DNA from: CALDTK01 sp965215115
GTDB lineage: Bacteria; Bacteroidota; Bacteroidia; Chitinophagales; Saprospiraceae
Assembly (NCBI GenBank): GCA_965215115.1
Contig: OZ244050.1
Span: 2,976,001-3,040,000 of the forward strand
DNA length: 64,000 nt
Reading direction: 5' to 3'
The position numbers and the translations under genes are program-made. Shown one piece after another: positions 1 through 8,318 of this stretch. Below the pieces are notes generated by a model. That model saw nothing but the letters and a program-made list of their open reading frames with translations, searched no databases and had not been told where the DNA came from. Position 1 is the first letter of the stretch, and every line of letters starts with the position of its first letter.

Positions 1-1
1 G

Positions 2-466
2 CAGATCGAGCAGAAGGGCGGCGACTTCACGTTCGTGCGCGTCGACTCCGACACGATCGACAAGCTCGTCCAGAAGGACGAGACCCGCGAGAGCGTGCTG
101 TCGGAAGACCAGCAGAAGGCCGTCAAGGCCACCTTCGAGCGCATCAAGGGCGAGGGCGGCTCCATCCAGCTCGAGCCGATGTCGCCGGAGGACTTGCCCG
201 TGGTCGTGACGCGCAACGAGTTCATGCGCCGCATGACGGAGATGCAGCAGTTCCAGCAGATGGGCGCCGGGAAGATGCCGGAGTTCTACAACATCGTCGT
301 CAACACGAATCACCCCCTCGTGGCCGAGAAGTTGGCGAATGCCGAGGAGGCCTACGGCGACATGCTCGCCAAGCAGCTCGTCGACCTCGCGAAGCTCAAC
401 CAGGGATTGCTGAAGGGCAAGGACCTGGCGGAGTTCGTGAAGCGCAGTGTGGGGGCGCTGGAGTAG
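2..466 (+). CDS. htpG: HtpG (Hsp90-family chaperone), C-terminal part
   Basis: This is the last 154 codons of the bacterial Hsp90 chaperone, an ATP-driven cytosolic homodimer that helps client proteins fold. The frame is open from base 2, so the ATPase and most of the middle domain lie outside the window. The visible part starts with the segment reading FTFVRVDSDTIDKL, continues through the C-terminal dimerisation domain and ends with LLKGKDLAEFVKRSVGALE, the usual end of Bacteroidota HtpG. A strong hairpin with a T-run follows 37 bases after the stop, so the gene ends its transcript here. Confidence 0.88.
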   Translation, partial: QIEQKGGDFTFVRVDSDTIDKLVQKDETRESVLSEDQQKAVKATFERIKGEGGSIQLEPMSPEDLPVVVTRNEFMRRMTEMQQFQQMGAGKMPEFYNIVVNTNHPLVAEKLANAEEAYGDMLAKQLVDLAKLNQGLLKGKDLAEFVKRSVGALE

Positions 467-502
467 GGGAGTGGTGAAGTTTTGAAGACTGAATTATTGA
501 AT

Positions 503-548
503 GGCCCGGCTGTCGTCCTCTTCGGGGGGCGGCGGCCGGGTTTTTTTA
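503..548 (+). terminator. Rho-independent terminator of htpG
   Basis: CCCGGC at 505-510 pairs with GCCGGG at 535-540 and is followed at once by seven T residues. It lies between htpG and the toxin-antitoxin pair. Confidence 0.85.
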
Positions 549-577
549 AGGTTACAGCTTCGTACGTCGATTTGACG

Positions 578-585
578 TACATTTG
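578..585 (+). promoter_or_regulatory. Bacteroidota-type -7 box (TACATTTG) of the TacAT pair
   Basis: TACATTTG matches the Bacteroidota TAnnTTTG -7 consensus exactly and ends five bases before the antitoxin ATG at 591. That leaves almost no leader. I could not find a convincing -33 element. Confidence 0.55.
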
Positions 586-590
586 CGGTC

Positions 591-908
591 ATGGCACGTA
601 CACAGACCAGCGACGCGCGCATTGCGCTGCGGCTACCGCTCGCGCAGAAGTCGCGATTTGAAGCAGCCGCTGAGGCGGCTGGCTACTCATCGTTGAGTGA
701 CTTCGTGCTCACAACTCTGCAGACCAAATCTGCGGAGATTTTAGATCGGGAAGCCCGCTTGGTATTGAGCGAGCGAGATTATGATACTTTAGCGGCCGCC
801 GTAAAAGAAGGGCGGGGGCCATCCAAAAAAACACTTAAATTTTTTAAAAAATATGGTAAAGATTTTATTCCGGCTCCTAAAGGCCAACGAACCGACGACC
901 CTTTTTAG
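591..908 (+). CDS. TacA-like DUF1778 antitoxin
   Basis: A 105-residue protein that looks like the DUF1778/TacA antitoxins: a ribbon-helix-helix N-terminus (residues about 8-45, RIALRLPLAQKSRFEAAAE) for DNA binding, then a helical tail (about 50-80, LVLSERDYDTLAAAV) that in this family wraps the acetyltransferase toxin. The last 56 bases overlap the toxin start, so the two are translationally coupled. The pair is clearly AT-richer than its neighbours, which suggests transfer. By family precedent it neutralises the downstream toxin and represses its own promoter. Confidence 0.85.
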   Translation: MARTQTSDARIALRLPLAQKSRFEAAAEAAGYSSLSDFVLTTLQTKSAEILDREARLVLSERDYDTLAAAVKEGRGPSKKTLKFFKKYGKDFIPAPKGQRTDDPF

Positions 909-1362
909 ATGCGGGGACGAAGTGATGGATGCGTACTTTGCGTCGCGTTTCGAACACGATAGATTAACCCGCCAGTGCTCGGCTTACGGAATGTGGTTCG
1001 AAGACCATCTGGTAGGCATAGTAACGTTATCGCCTACAACAATCTCGCGAGATTTACTGACCAACAGGGTTAAGCGATCACTGGGCCTGAATCGTGGGTC
1101 ATACCAGGAGTTGCCTGCCTACCTAATCGGAAGGCTAGCCATTCAGGAACAATATCGTCGTCGGGGCTTCGGGCCACGATTGTTAGTAGAAGCACTCCGA
1201 ACAGTGAGACGGCTGGCCGATGAAGGCGCAAATGCCGTATGCTGCGTAGTAGACCCTATAAATGACACCGTAATTCCATTCTACCTTGAGGCAGAGTTTG
1301 CAAGTTGTGCCGATTCCGCGATGATGTATAAGACCGTTGCGTCTATTCCTTCCGACCTGTGA
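853..1362 (+). CDS. TacT-like GNAT acetyltransferase toxin
   Basis: A 169-residue GNAT-fold protein. TacT-type toxins acetylate the amino group of charged aminoacyl-tRNA and so block translation. The acetyl-CoA site is visible as LIGRLAIQEQYRRRGFGPRLL (about residues 96-116), containing the RRxGxG/A pattern. The N-terminal segment with FRCGDEVMDAYF matches the family's opening. It overlaps the antitoxin by 56 bases in another frame. The start at 853 fits the family length. Base composition is AT-rich like the antitoxin. Which tRNA it attacks cannot be read from the sequence. Confidence 0.85.
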   Translation: MVKILFRLLKANEPTTLFRCGDEVMDAYFASRFEHDRLTRQCSAYGMWFEDHLVGIVTLSPTTISRDLLTNRVKRSLGLNRGSYQELPAYLIGRLAIQEQYRRRGFGPRLLVEALRTVRRLADEGANAVCCVVDPINDTVIPFYLEAEFASCADSAMMYKTVASIPSDL

Positions 1363-1527
1363 GAATCGTTGGGGCGACTGTAGCGGGGGGGGCATACCGC
1401 AGCTCGTGAAGGGAGTGGTTGTCGGGTAGGCAAAAATTGGATCATTGACTTGAGCGTTCGCGGTACGGTCCGGATGACGTCAGTCCGGTAGCGACAGCCG
1501 GACCTATTGTTTGTCTACTTTGCCGAC

Positions 1528-2382
1528 GTGAAAGCCATTGGCATCGACGCCATCCTTGTCCCCTACGCCGAGGCCCGGATCGACCCACTCGACCTCGGGC
1601 TCCACCGCGGCTACGCGGTGTTCGACTACTTCGCCGTCCACGACGGGCTGCCGAGCTTCCTGCCGGACTACCTGCGGCGCTTCCGGGCCTCGGGGCGGCG
1701 GCTCGGGCTCGGCCTCCAGCCTTCCGACGAGGAACTATCCGAGCACCTGCGGACACTCGCCGCGGCGAACGAACTCACGCACGGAGGCTGTAAGCTCATC
1801 CTCACCGGCGGACCGAGCGCCGACGGCTTCACGCCAGAGCGCTCGCGCCTCTACACCTACGCTTTCGCGAAAACCCCCAACCCCGAGGCCGCCGCGGGCG
1901 GGCCGCCGATCCGGATCAACCTCCTCGAGTACGCGCGCGAGTGGCCGGCGATAAAGACGACCAACTACGTGGCCGCCCTCGCGCTCCAGGGCCAGCAGGT
2001 GGCCACCGGCGCGAGCGAGATCATCTACCACCACGGCGGCTACATCAGCGAGGCTTCGCGGTCGAACGTATTCGTCGTCACGGAGCGCGGGGAGCTCTGG
2101 ACGCCTCCGACCGAGACGGCGCTCCGGGGCGTGACCCGGCACCACGTCACGGCCGCCGCGCGCAAGGCCGGCCTCACGGTGCTGGAGCGCTCGATGCCGG
2201 TGGCGGCTCTTACCGAGGCGGCGGAAGTCTTCCTCACCGGGAGCGGGCGCCAGGTGCAGGCCGTTGGGCAGGTGCAGGAGCACGTCGTCGGCGAGGGGGG
2301 CGTGGGCCCGGTGACGCGGCGGGTCGCCGCACTCTTCGCCGAGCGCGCGCGCGAGCGGGCGGGGTGGGAGCTACGGACGTAA
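1528..2382 (+). CDS. Class IV aminotransferase (branched-chain/D-amino acid type)
   Basis: A fold-type IV PLP enzyme of 284 residues. RGYAVFDYF near the N-terminus and EASRSNVFVV, followed by TALRGVTRHHV, are family signatures. The likely PLP lysine is in IKTTNYVAAL. Members transaminate branched-chain amino acids or D-alanine, or cleave aminodeoxychorismate, and I cannot choose between these; the nearby leucine operon makes a branched-chain role attractive but unproven. I use GTG 1528 because a promoter-like TACTTTGC lies just before it; a TTG at 1507 would add seven residues. A GTTTT hairpin copy (1860-1874, minus orientation) encodes AFAKT here. Confidence 0.8.
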   Translation: MKAIGIDAILVPYAEARIDPLDLGLHRGYAVFDYFAVHDGLPSFLPDYLRRFRASGRRLGLGLQPSDEELSEHLRTLAAANELTHGGCKLILTGGPSADGFTPERSRLYTYAFAKTPNPEAAAGGPPIRINLLEYAREWPAIKTTNYVAALALQGQQVATGASEIIYHHGGYISEASRSNVFVVTERGELWTPPTETALRGVTRHHVTAAARKAGLTVLERSMPVAALTEAAEVFLTGSGRQVQAVGQVQEHVVGEGGVGPVTRRVAALFAERARERAGWELRT

Positions 2383-2445
2383 GCACGCGGCGCAGGGCAT
2401 TTTCGAACCGGAAATACCGCCGCGATCTATTAGGTTCGGGCCGTC

Positions 2446-2781
2446 ATGCTACTCTGCCACCGCCGCCCCGACCGATCGTTCTTCTGGAAGGGGAAGCAGT
2501 TCCCGGTGTGCGCGCGGTGCACGGGTGTACACATCGGCTACCTTAGCTACCCGCTGTTCCTCCTGCAGGTACTGAGTTTCGGTTTTGGCGCAAGCCTCCT
2601 GCTGCTCCTGCCGGCTTTACTCGACGGCGTCCTCCAGGCCGCGACCCCTTACGAGTCCCACAACGTGACGCGCGTGGTTAGCGGCGTCGCGGCCGGGCTT
2701 GGGGTCATGTCCGTCATCGCGATCATCGGGCAGGGCATCGGGTACTACCTCCTAGACATCATCCAACCCTACTTCGCATGA
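2446..2781 (+). CDS. DUF2085 membrane protein
   Basis: A 111-residue protein with the DUF2085 hallmarks: CHRRPDRSF at the N-terminus and CARCTG at about residues 24-29, giving three conserved cysteines that look like a metal or redox site, followed by two to three hydrophobic helices. The function of the family is not known. It overlaps the next gene by four bases (ATGA), so the two are coupled. A GTTTT-GGC-GCAA-GCC element at 2582-2596 encodes the FGFGAS stretch. Confidence 0.75.
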   Translation: MLLCHRRPDRSFFWKGKQFPVCARCTGVHIGYLSYPLFLLQVLSFGFGASLLLLLPALLDGVLQAATPYESHNVTRVVSGVAAGLGVMSVIAIIGQGIGYYLLDIIQPYFA

Positions 2782-3026
2782 GTACTATCAACAACGACCC
2801 GATCGACCGCAATCCGTACGGCAACAACGAGGACCTCTCGACCATCCTCAAGGTGGTCTCGTTCTGCATCCCGCTCGTCGGCGGCATCCTGTGGTTCGTC
2901 AAGAAGGACGACGAGCCCGTCGCCGCGAAGTCCGCCGGCAAGCTGGCCCTGTTCGGACTCGCCCTCGGGATCATCCTCCAGATTATCAGCGTGGTGCTCG
3001 GCGGCCTTTTCGGCCTGGCGGGATAG
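2778..3026 (+). CDS. Small two-helix membrane protein
   Basis: An 82-residue protein of no family I can name. It has a polar asparagine-rich N-terminus and two hydrophobic stretches (about 26-42 and 56-80) around a charged KKDDEP loop. The start overlaps the DUF2085 stop (ATGA), so it is probably co-translated and may work with that protein in the inner membrane. Confidence 0.65.
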   Translation: MSTINNDPIDRNPYGNNEDLSTILKVVSFCIPLVGGILWFVKKDDEPVAAKSAGKLALFGLALGIILQIISVVLGGLFGLAG

Positions 3027-3516
3027 CGCCGACCTGCACCGATCGCCGAGGGGCCCGTGTCTGAGTTCGCTCGGGCACGGGCTTCGCGCGCTACGCCAAT
3101 CGGGGGCCTTTCGGCAAAACCGTCGGGCGCCGCGGGGGGGCACTGAGGCTGGGCGGTACCTGCACCGAAGCGCCCCACCGACGTGGTCTGGCGCCGAGTC
3201 CTACGAACACCCGCACGAACGCCCATACAGCAGCTTGGTGTCGACCCGTTGCGAACTTCGGCTAGAGCGGCGTCGTGCGTACCGGCTCGGGCGCCGACGA
3301 AGCGAATGAGATCATCGGACGTGGGCGAGGTATGTCGCACGATTATCTTTTGTGGCGGGTAGGGCAGGTTTTGGCGAAAGCCGCGGTGCCGAATGCGACC
3401 GCTCGTAAAAGGCACACCGGGCGCGGGGGAGTCCGCCGGAGCTGCCCTCTATCACGCCACGCACGTGGGCCAAAATGGACAATCTTTACGCTTGACGCCG
3501 CTATGCTACCTGCCCT
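3027..3516. other. Intergenic stretch with two mini-hairpin copies
   Basis: I find no credible gene in this 490-base gap. It holds two GTTTT hairpin elements in opposite orientation, 3106-3120 (GCC/GGC stem) and 3368-3382 (GGC/GCC stem), and presumably the promoter of the K+ channel gene. Confidence 0.5.
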
Positions 3517-4281
3517 ATGCTCCGCCCCAACCTCGACCGCTTCACCCCGACGCAGCTGATTGGGGCCTTCCTGTTGCTGCTAGTCCTGTTGCAGTTCGGC
3601 TACCCGGTCACGCTCTACGGCGAGGGTTGGCTCATCGCCTACCAGATCTGTTACGCGAGCCTGCTGGTGTTCGGCGCCTGGGCCACGCGGACGCCACTGT
3701 CGTCCTCGTGGGCGGCGGTGGCCTCGGGGGTGATCTTCCTCGGGGCCAGTGTGTACTACCTTTTTAATCCCGCGAGCACCAAGGCGACGCTCGTCACTTA
3801 CTTCGCGCTCATCCCCTACCAGGCCACGCTGATTCGTCGCCTGTGGCACTTCGTAGAGCGGCGCGACGAGGACGCGCTACCGGACATCCTCGCGGCCGTG
3901 TGCGTGTACCTGCTCATCGGCGCGATCTTCGTCCCGGTCTACGGCTTGCTCGAGATTTTGGAGCCGAACTCTTTCGTCGACATCGGGCGCGACGGGCACG
4001 TCGTGGGCTGGCAGGAGTTTCAGTACTACAGCTACATCACGCTCAATACGGTCGGCTACGGGGACATCCGCCCGGTCGGGAGTTGGGCGCGGAGCCTCTC
4101 GACCCTCGAGGCGATGACGGGCGTGCTCTACATCGCGATCCTCGTCTCGCAGTTGATCAGTCGCGTGCGCGACCGCGAGCGCCGGATCACGAACCGCGAG
4201 ATCGCCGCGGGGCGCGATTCCGATACCGCCGAGGCGAGGGACCCCGATGTGCCGGAGGTGTTGCAGGATGGCAAACCATAG
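3517..4281 (+). CDS. Potassium channel (ion-trans-2 pore)
   Basis: A 254-residue membrane protein with several hydrophobic helices in the first 150 residues and a classical K+ pore near the C-terminus: pore helix YYSYITLN, selectivity filter TVGYGD at 178-183, then an inner helix ending in LVSQLISRVRDRERR. It should let K+ pass through the inner membrane as a tetramer. The tail is short and charged (residues 220-254), with no visible RCK domain, so gating cannot be deduced. Confidence 0.85.
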   Translation: MLRPNLDRFTPTQLIGAFLLLLVLLQFGYPVTLYGEGWLIAYQICYASLLVFGAWATRTPLSSSWAAVASGVIFLGASVYYLFNPASTKATLVTYFALIPYQATLIRRLWHFVERRDEDALPDILAAVCVYLLIGAIFVPVYGLLEILEPNSFVDIGRDGHVVGWQEFQYYSYITLNTVGYGDIRPVGSWARSLSTLEAMTGVLYIAILVSQLISRVRDRERRITNREIAAGRDSDTAEARDPDVPEVLQDGKP

Positions 4282-4337
4282 TGCCGAAACGCCGCCCGCC
4301 GACGTTTTCGAGGTCGGTGCGCATACGCTACACAGGG

Positions 4338-4345
4338 TAAATTTG
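4338..4345 (+). promoter_or_regulatory. -7 box TAAATTTG
   Basis: An exact match to TAnnTTTG, 31 bases before the ATG of the following exported protein. No clear -33 element. Confidence 0.45.
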
Positions 4346-4376
4346 TGTGCTGTTCCACTTGCTCAATGCTACACGC

Positions 4377-5495
4377 ATGATCATTAGATCCTACACGCTC
4401 GCCGCCGTTTTCGCGTTGCTCACCACCGCGCTGCTCGCGCAGCGCCGCGAAACCTACGCGGTGACGATCCCGGCGCCGACCGAGAAGCTCGGGGTTCGCT
4501 CTTTCTACATTGACGCCGTCGAGGACGCCCGGCTCGACCGCACGAGCATCGGGTCGGCCCAGATCGGACTCGACAACCGGCGGGTATTGGCCGTGCTCGC
4601 GCAGCCCTTCGAGGTTGCCTTTGGGAGCGTCTGCTACCAACTCCTCGCGTCACGCTCCGAGGCCCAAGCTCTGACGCTGCGCGTGGAGGAGCTCTTCGTC
4701 GACGAGGTGACCAAACCCATGAGCGAACGCGGCAGCGCGAGGATCGCGATCTCCCTCGTGCTCATCGGCGAAGACGGCGCCGCGCGCGTTGTGGGGACGG
4801 CCTCCGGGAGCGCCGAAGAAGGCGCCGTCGACGCTTCCGGCAAACTCGGTCGACTCGTCGTAGACGCGCTCTCGGAGGCCCTCCTGAAGATCGACCGGAG
4901 CGACTGGCGCAGCGTGGCCGCTGGCGCGATCCTGCTCACGACCGACGACAGCCCGACCTTCACGCGCGTCGTGGCCCTCCCGACCGAGAACGCCGTCTAC
5001 GCCTCGGCCGACGACTTCGGGAAGCGCGCCGCGATGAGGGCGCCCTACCAGCTGAAGCCCGTCGGCAGCGCCGACGGGTACACGTACAAGCTCAAGGGCG
5101 CCGATGGGGCGAAGGCCCCGCGGGCCGAGGTCATCGTGCACGGGGGCGAGGTCTACCTCGCGACCTCGAAGTACAACGGCGGCATGGCGTACGGGGGCGT
5201 GTTCCGCAAGGCCCTCCAGTCCGGTCGCTACATCTACTTCGTCGACGCCTGGTCGTCGGCCGCCGCCGGGGCGGCGTTCGGGCTGATCGGGGCGATGGCC
5301 TCGACGCGGCAGCACGGCGTGGTGCTCGACCCGATGAGCGGCCAGGTGTACGTGCTCACGCCGGAGATCGTGACGCGACTCGCCGAGGGGCACCCGGATC
5401 TGCAGGCGAGCATGACGGACACCAAGCGCGGCGATGCGCTCGGGATGCTGCGCGTGATCAAGGAGCTGAACGCGCGCTACGCCGAGCGCAATTGA
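4377..5495 (+). CDS. Exported hypothetical protein
   Basis: A 372-residue protein starting at ATG 4377 with a signal peptide (MIIRSYTLAAVFALLTTALLAQ). An upstream TTG at 4347 would put ten polar residues in front of it. The mature part has a region with RVEELFVDEVT and alternating beta-like segments, then a lipocalin-like or sheet-rich half (VIVHGGEVYLATSKYNGG) and a hydrophobic hairpin (about 300-320, SSAAAGAAFGLIGAMAS). I do not recognise the family. Likely periplasmic or outer-membrane associated. Confidence 0.6.
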   Translation: MIIRSYTLAAVFALLTTALLAQRRETYAVTIPAPTEKLGVRSFYIDAVEDARLDRTSIGSAQIGLDNRRVLAVLAQPFEVAFGSVCYQLLASRSEAQALTLRVEELFVDEVTKPMSERGSARIAISLVLIGEDGAARVVGTASGSAEEGAVDASGKLGRLVVDALSEALLKIDRSDWRSVAAGAILLTTDDSPTFTRVVALPTENAVYASADDFGKRAAMRAPYQLKPVGSADGYTYKLKGADGAKAPRAEVIVHGGEVYLATSKYNGGMAYGGVFRKALQSGRYIYFVDAWSSAAAGAAFGLIGAMASTRQHGVVLDPMSGQVYVLTPEIVTRLAEGHPDLQASMTDTKRGDALGMLRVIKELNARYAERN

Positions 5496-5507
5496 GCGCA
5501 AATGAAA

Positions 5508-5542
5508 AAAGGGCAGCCGGCACCCTAGTGCCCGGCAGCCCC
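5508..5542 (-). terminator. Terminator between convergent genes
   Basis: On the minus strand GGGCTGCCGG...CCGGCTGCCC is followed by six T residues. It serves the small minus-strand gene at 5593-5937, and its stem may also stop the plus-strand transcript. Confidence 0.75.
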
Positions 5543-5592
5543 TCTTCAGTTGCGCTCGCTCCGCTGGCCCAGGTAGGCGTTGCGAAGGCGGT

Positions 5593-5937
5593 TTAGGCTG
5601 CCTTCTTCGCGCCTAGTTTCTGGCCCGCGGCCACGAGAGCCTTGCCGAGCTGATCGACCTTCTCGATGCCTTTGACCTCCTCGTGCCCGGCGGCGCGGCT
5701 GGTGGACTCGCCGAGCTTCACCATCAGGTCGCCGATCTTGGCGCCGTCGAGCTTGTCGCCCTCGAGGTGCTTGCGCAGGCGGCCGAGGTCCTCGTGGATG
5801 GTCTTGGCGCCGCGCCACTCGGCACTCTCGAGGGTGGTCTCCCACTTCTGGATCGACTTGGCGGCGGTTTTGGCGGCAGCCTCGTCGAGTTTGCCCTTGA
5901 GCATCTCGATGGTGTCGTCTAGTTTTTTGTTCTGCAT
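5593..5937 (-). CDS. Small helical protein
   Basis: A 114-residue, highly charged, lysine- and alanine-rich protein predicted by eye to be almost all helix (MLKGKLDEAAAKTAAKSIQK, later LGRLRKHLEGDKLDG). No signal peptide or membrane segment. I do not recognise it; the look is that of a small helical-bundle or histone/phasin-like protein. Longer upstream starts run into unrelated sequence, so ATG at 5937 is chosen. A GTTTT-GGC-GGCA-GCC copy (5877-5891) lies antisense in codons for AAAKT. Confidence 0.6.
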   Translation of the reverse strand: MQNKKLDDTIEMLKGKLDEAAAKTAAKSIQKWETTLESAEWRGAKTIHEDLGRLRKHLEGDKLDGAKIGDLMVKLGESTSRAAGHEEVKGIEKVDQLGKALVAAGQKLGAKKAA

Positions 5938-6128
5938 AGTCGTTTGGATTGGGTCTCTGTTGCGGCGGCGCAGTTGATGCCGCCGTGAGGCCGAACAGAG
6001 CATCCGCAAGGGTGTTCGGCGGTGGGTCATAGGATTCTGTAGTTCGGGCGAGAAGTTTTTGATCCGCTGCATGTCGGTGGGGCAGCTATGACGCGAGGCC
6101 GGGCGTTGGTTGATTCGTGTGGCAGACC

Positions 6129-6728
6129 ATGCTCCTCTTGCTATTGTTTGTTTTTTGTGGCTGGTCGCTGGGCCAGTCCACACGTCCCACATCGAGCGTG
6201 CCGAGTGATGCAGTCGACAGCTTACGGACGGCCGCTCCTGGACCCATCGTTCGACCTCCCGCCGAGTTCCGCGTCGGAGCGGCCTTTAGTTGGGGTGGCG
6301 AGTCCAAAATCGGCTTCCTCTTCCCTCGGGTGATCATCGTGCGCCGCCACGGATTCGCGCGGTGGCGACCTTACTACGGTGTGAGCGTCGGGCTTCACCC
6401 GCTACTCATAGCTGGCTCGGGCAGCGGCGGCTTGGTCGTCGGTACGGAATGGCGCCCGTTCGATGTAGAGGCCTCGCTCAACCACTGGCGCACGACGCGC
6501 ATCTCAACCGCGGTCGACGATGTATTCCGGGGACCATTCGCGCAAAACCTCATCACCCTCCGTGGGGGCGTTCGGGTCGGGCCACTGCGTCTTCGCGCGG
6601 GTGGTTCGTGGGTGCTCAGCGAGCGCGTGCCAGCCGGTGAAGAACGAGATCGACTCATGGACGTAGGAGTCATTAACGGGCGGCGGTATACGCTGGAGCT
6701 CGTGTGGGATGGATTGCTAAACGAGTAG
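6129..6728 (+). CDS. Exported hypothetical protein
   Basis: About 199 residues beginning MLLLLLFVFCGWSLGQ, a clear signal peptide. The rest alternates short hydrophobic and polar strands (RPYYGVSVGLHPLLIAG, VVGTEWRPFDVEASLNHW, RVGPLRLRAGGSWVLSE), the look of a small outer-membrane barrel. No family recognised. A GTG at 6117 is an alternative start four residues earlier. Confidence 0.55.
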   Translation: MLLLLLFVFCGWSLGQSTRPTSSVPSDAVDSLRTAAPGPIVRPPAEFRVGAAFSWGGESKIGFLFPRVIIVRRHGFARWRPYYGVSVGLHPLLIAGSGSGGLVVGTEWRPFDVEASLNHWRTTRISTAVDDVFRGPFAQNLITLRGGVRVGPLRLRAGGSWVLSERVPAGEERDRLMDVGVINGRRYTLELVWDGLLNE

Positions 6729-6745
6729 GAGGCATTGACTTAGGA

Positions 6746-6777
6746 GGCTTTCGCTAAAACAGGTTTTGCCGAAAGCC
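6746..6777. repeat. Head-to-head pair of degenerate mini-hairpin elements
   Basis: GGCTTTCGCTAAAAC (6746-6760) and GTTTTGCCGAAAGCC (6763-6777) face each other with two bases between, so together they make a larger imperfect palindrome between convergent genes. Each single stem has one mismatch, unlike most copies. Confidence 0.6.
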
Positions 6778-6815
6778 ACCGCAAAGCGCGCTGCAGTCGC
6801 GATGTCGACCCCGGC

Positions 6816-7208
6816 TTACCTCAGTCGATACAGCTCCGTATCCGCGCCGGTGCCGAGTAAAGTGGCGCCCAGAAACAAGGCGATCTCGTCCGGCCTGCGC
6901 AACAGGCGTGTGGCCAGTGAACGCCCAGCCTCATCGACGACGCCGACACCGGCCTGCACGAGTAGGTATTGTTCGTAAAAGGTCTCGTCCACGCAGTAGA
7001 CTGTGGACCCGGGAGGGACGAGCGCCAGCGATGCAGTTGCCCGGTCGTCCGTCGCGGTGATGTCGTAGTAGTAAAGGCGGATGAAGAACTCGCAGGGACC
7101 GGTATAGGCTAGGCCCGCGGACAGGAGCAACAGGGCGACGGTCACCGATCGCACGACGAGCGCCGTGCGCGCCGACCGCCTCATCGTCCTCGCCGCGGGG
7201 TTACACAA
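6816..7208 (-). CDS. Small exported or membrane-anchored hypothetical protein
   Basis: Up to 130 residues. After a short basic lead (MRRSARTALVVR) comes a hydrophobic segment (about 22-38) that could be a signal anchor, then a soluble part with two cysteines and a C-terminal RPDEIALFLGATLLGTGADTE. No family recognised. An internal Met nine codons in is an equally good start. Confidence 0.45.
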   Translation of the reverse strand: MCNPAARTMRRSARTALVVRSVTVALLLLSAGLAYTGPCEFFIRLYYYDITATDDRATASLALVPPGSTVYCVDETFYEQYLLVQAGVGVVDEAGRSLATRLLRRPDEIALFLGATLLGTGADTELYRLR

Positions 7209-7297
7209 AATGCGCGTGGCGCACCGCTACCGTACGTACGTGAACTCGCAGGCGCGTACCCAGCCGCGTCTACATCCTTTTCGTGGCTAAATTCTGA

Positions 7298-8023
7298 TTA
7301 AGATTTTTTCCCAAGAAGTTCTAAAGCTTTTTCGCCAGCCTGATATACACTGATCGTGTGTTGCATTTCAAGTTCATTGATAGGATCGGACATTTCGTCG
7401 AGCGTTTCGCCGGCCTGCTCTCGCTTCCAGGCCTTTTCGATAACGGGATAGGTCCGGGCGATATCGCTATGTGCTAATTCTGCGATGTAGTCTTCAAAAG
7501 TCTTGTGTGAAGATGGGTCGAGTTGATTTTTTACCTCAACTAGCATCTCAGCCATAGCATCCACGTCTATACCTTGCTGAGCAATGACGACTGCTAGGTA
7601 GTGAGCTATGAGACTATCGCGATGGGCACTGCGAGGTTCGCGAAAGGCCGCCCGGTGGCCAGCTTCAAGTGCGGCGTACTGCAGGCTCGATGCTCGAATT
7701 GCATCAAATCGAAGCGGGTTCACGCTGTGAAGCGCGCAGTAGGCCACTACGTACTGGTGTGTGGTGTCAAGCGAAATCTTGTAAGCAGAGTGATTAAGTC
7801 CATAGGCGATGCGTAGCCTGAGGTCGCGATCAGCAGCTTGGTGATCAACGTAGTCTTTGGTAATATAGCTCTCCATTGCTCCCGGCTCGAAGTTTTGGAG
7901 AATCAGGTTTGCGGCAGATCGTTGGGCGATTATTGGGTCGACCGCCGACGCGACGGTCGCGTCTTTAGTACAGGCAGTTGCAAGGCCAACGAGAAAAGCA
8001 ATGTAGAATGTTTGATATGACAT
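7298..8023 (-). CDS. Putative lipoprotein, unknown function
   Basis: A 241-residue protein with a lipoprotein signal (FLVGLATACTK, lipobox cysteine at about residue 18). The mature part is helical and polar. It lies in an AT-richer stretch (about 7290-8650) that differs from the surrounding DNA and shows no mini-hairpin copies, which fits recent arrival. I do not recognise the family. Confidence 0.6.
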   Translation of the reverse strand: MSYQTFYIAFLVGLATACTKDATVASAVDPIIAQRSAANLILQNFEPGAMESYITKDYVDHQAADRDLRLRIAYGLNHSAYKISLDTTHQYVVAYCALHSVNPLRFDAIRASSLQYAALEAGHRAAFREPRSAHRDSLIAHYLAVVIAQQGIDVDAMAEMLVEVKNQLDPSSHKTFEDYIAELAHSDIARTYPVIEKAWKREQAGETLDEMSDPINELEMQHTISVYQAGEKALELLGKKS

Positions 8024-8060
8024 TTTGAAAGTTTTTGTGCGTTAAAGTGTATATCCAATA

Positions 8061-8318
8061 TCAGCAGCCACTACAACTCGCTTTGCATTGTAGCCATGCC
8101 TTAGCAGAACTACAACTGCCGCATGCGTTTGTAAAATTACAGCTTGTATTAGCCCCTGTATGACCAAAACCAGAGCCGCCGCCGGCGAACCGTTCAGGGC
8201 AGCACCCCCAGTAATTGAAATCCATGGTTTGGTAGCAACGTTGATCATAGACGGACCCTGAGCAACCTGGGAGTAAATGATTGAAAGAATTATCCTCCCG
8301 AATAGTTCCATCCGTCAT
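8061..8318 (-). CDS. Cysteine-rich small protein
   Basis: An 85-residue ORF with a dozen cysteines (CSGSVYDQRC, a CC pair, NACGSC, and a CKASCSGC end), typical of a disulfide-stabilised secreted peptide, but with no signal peptide of its own. Its ATG overlaps the stop of the upstream ORF (ATGA). Either the two are coupled genes or they are one secreted Cys-rich protein split by a frameshift; the missing signal favours the latter. Confidence 0.45.
   Translation of the reverse strand: MTDGTIREDNSFNHLLPGCSGSVYDQRCYQTMDFNYWGCCPERFAGGGSGFGHTGANTSCNFTNACGSCSSAKAWLQCKASCSGC

Noticed and set aside
1467..1504. GGTCCGG...CCGGACC stem before the class IV aminotransferase
   Set aside because: Long loop, no T-run and an extra direct GTCCGG copy; not convincing as terminator or operator.
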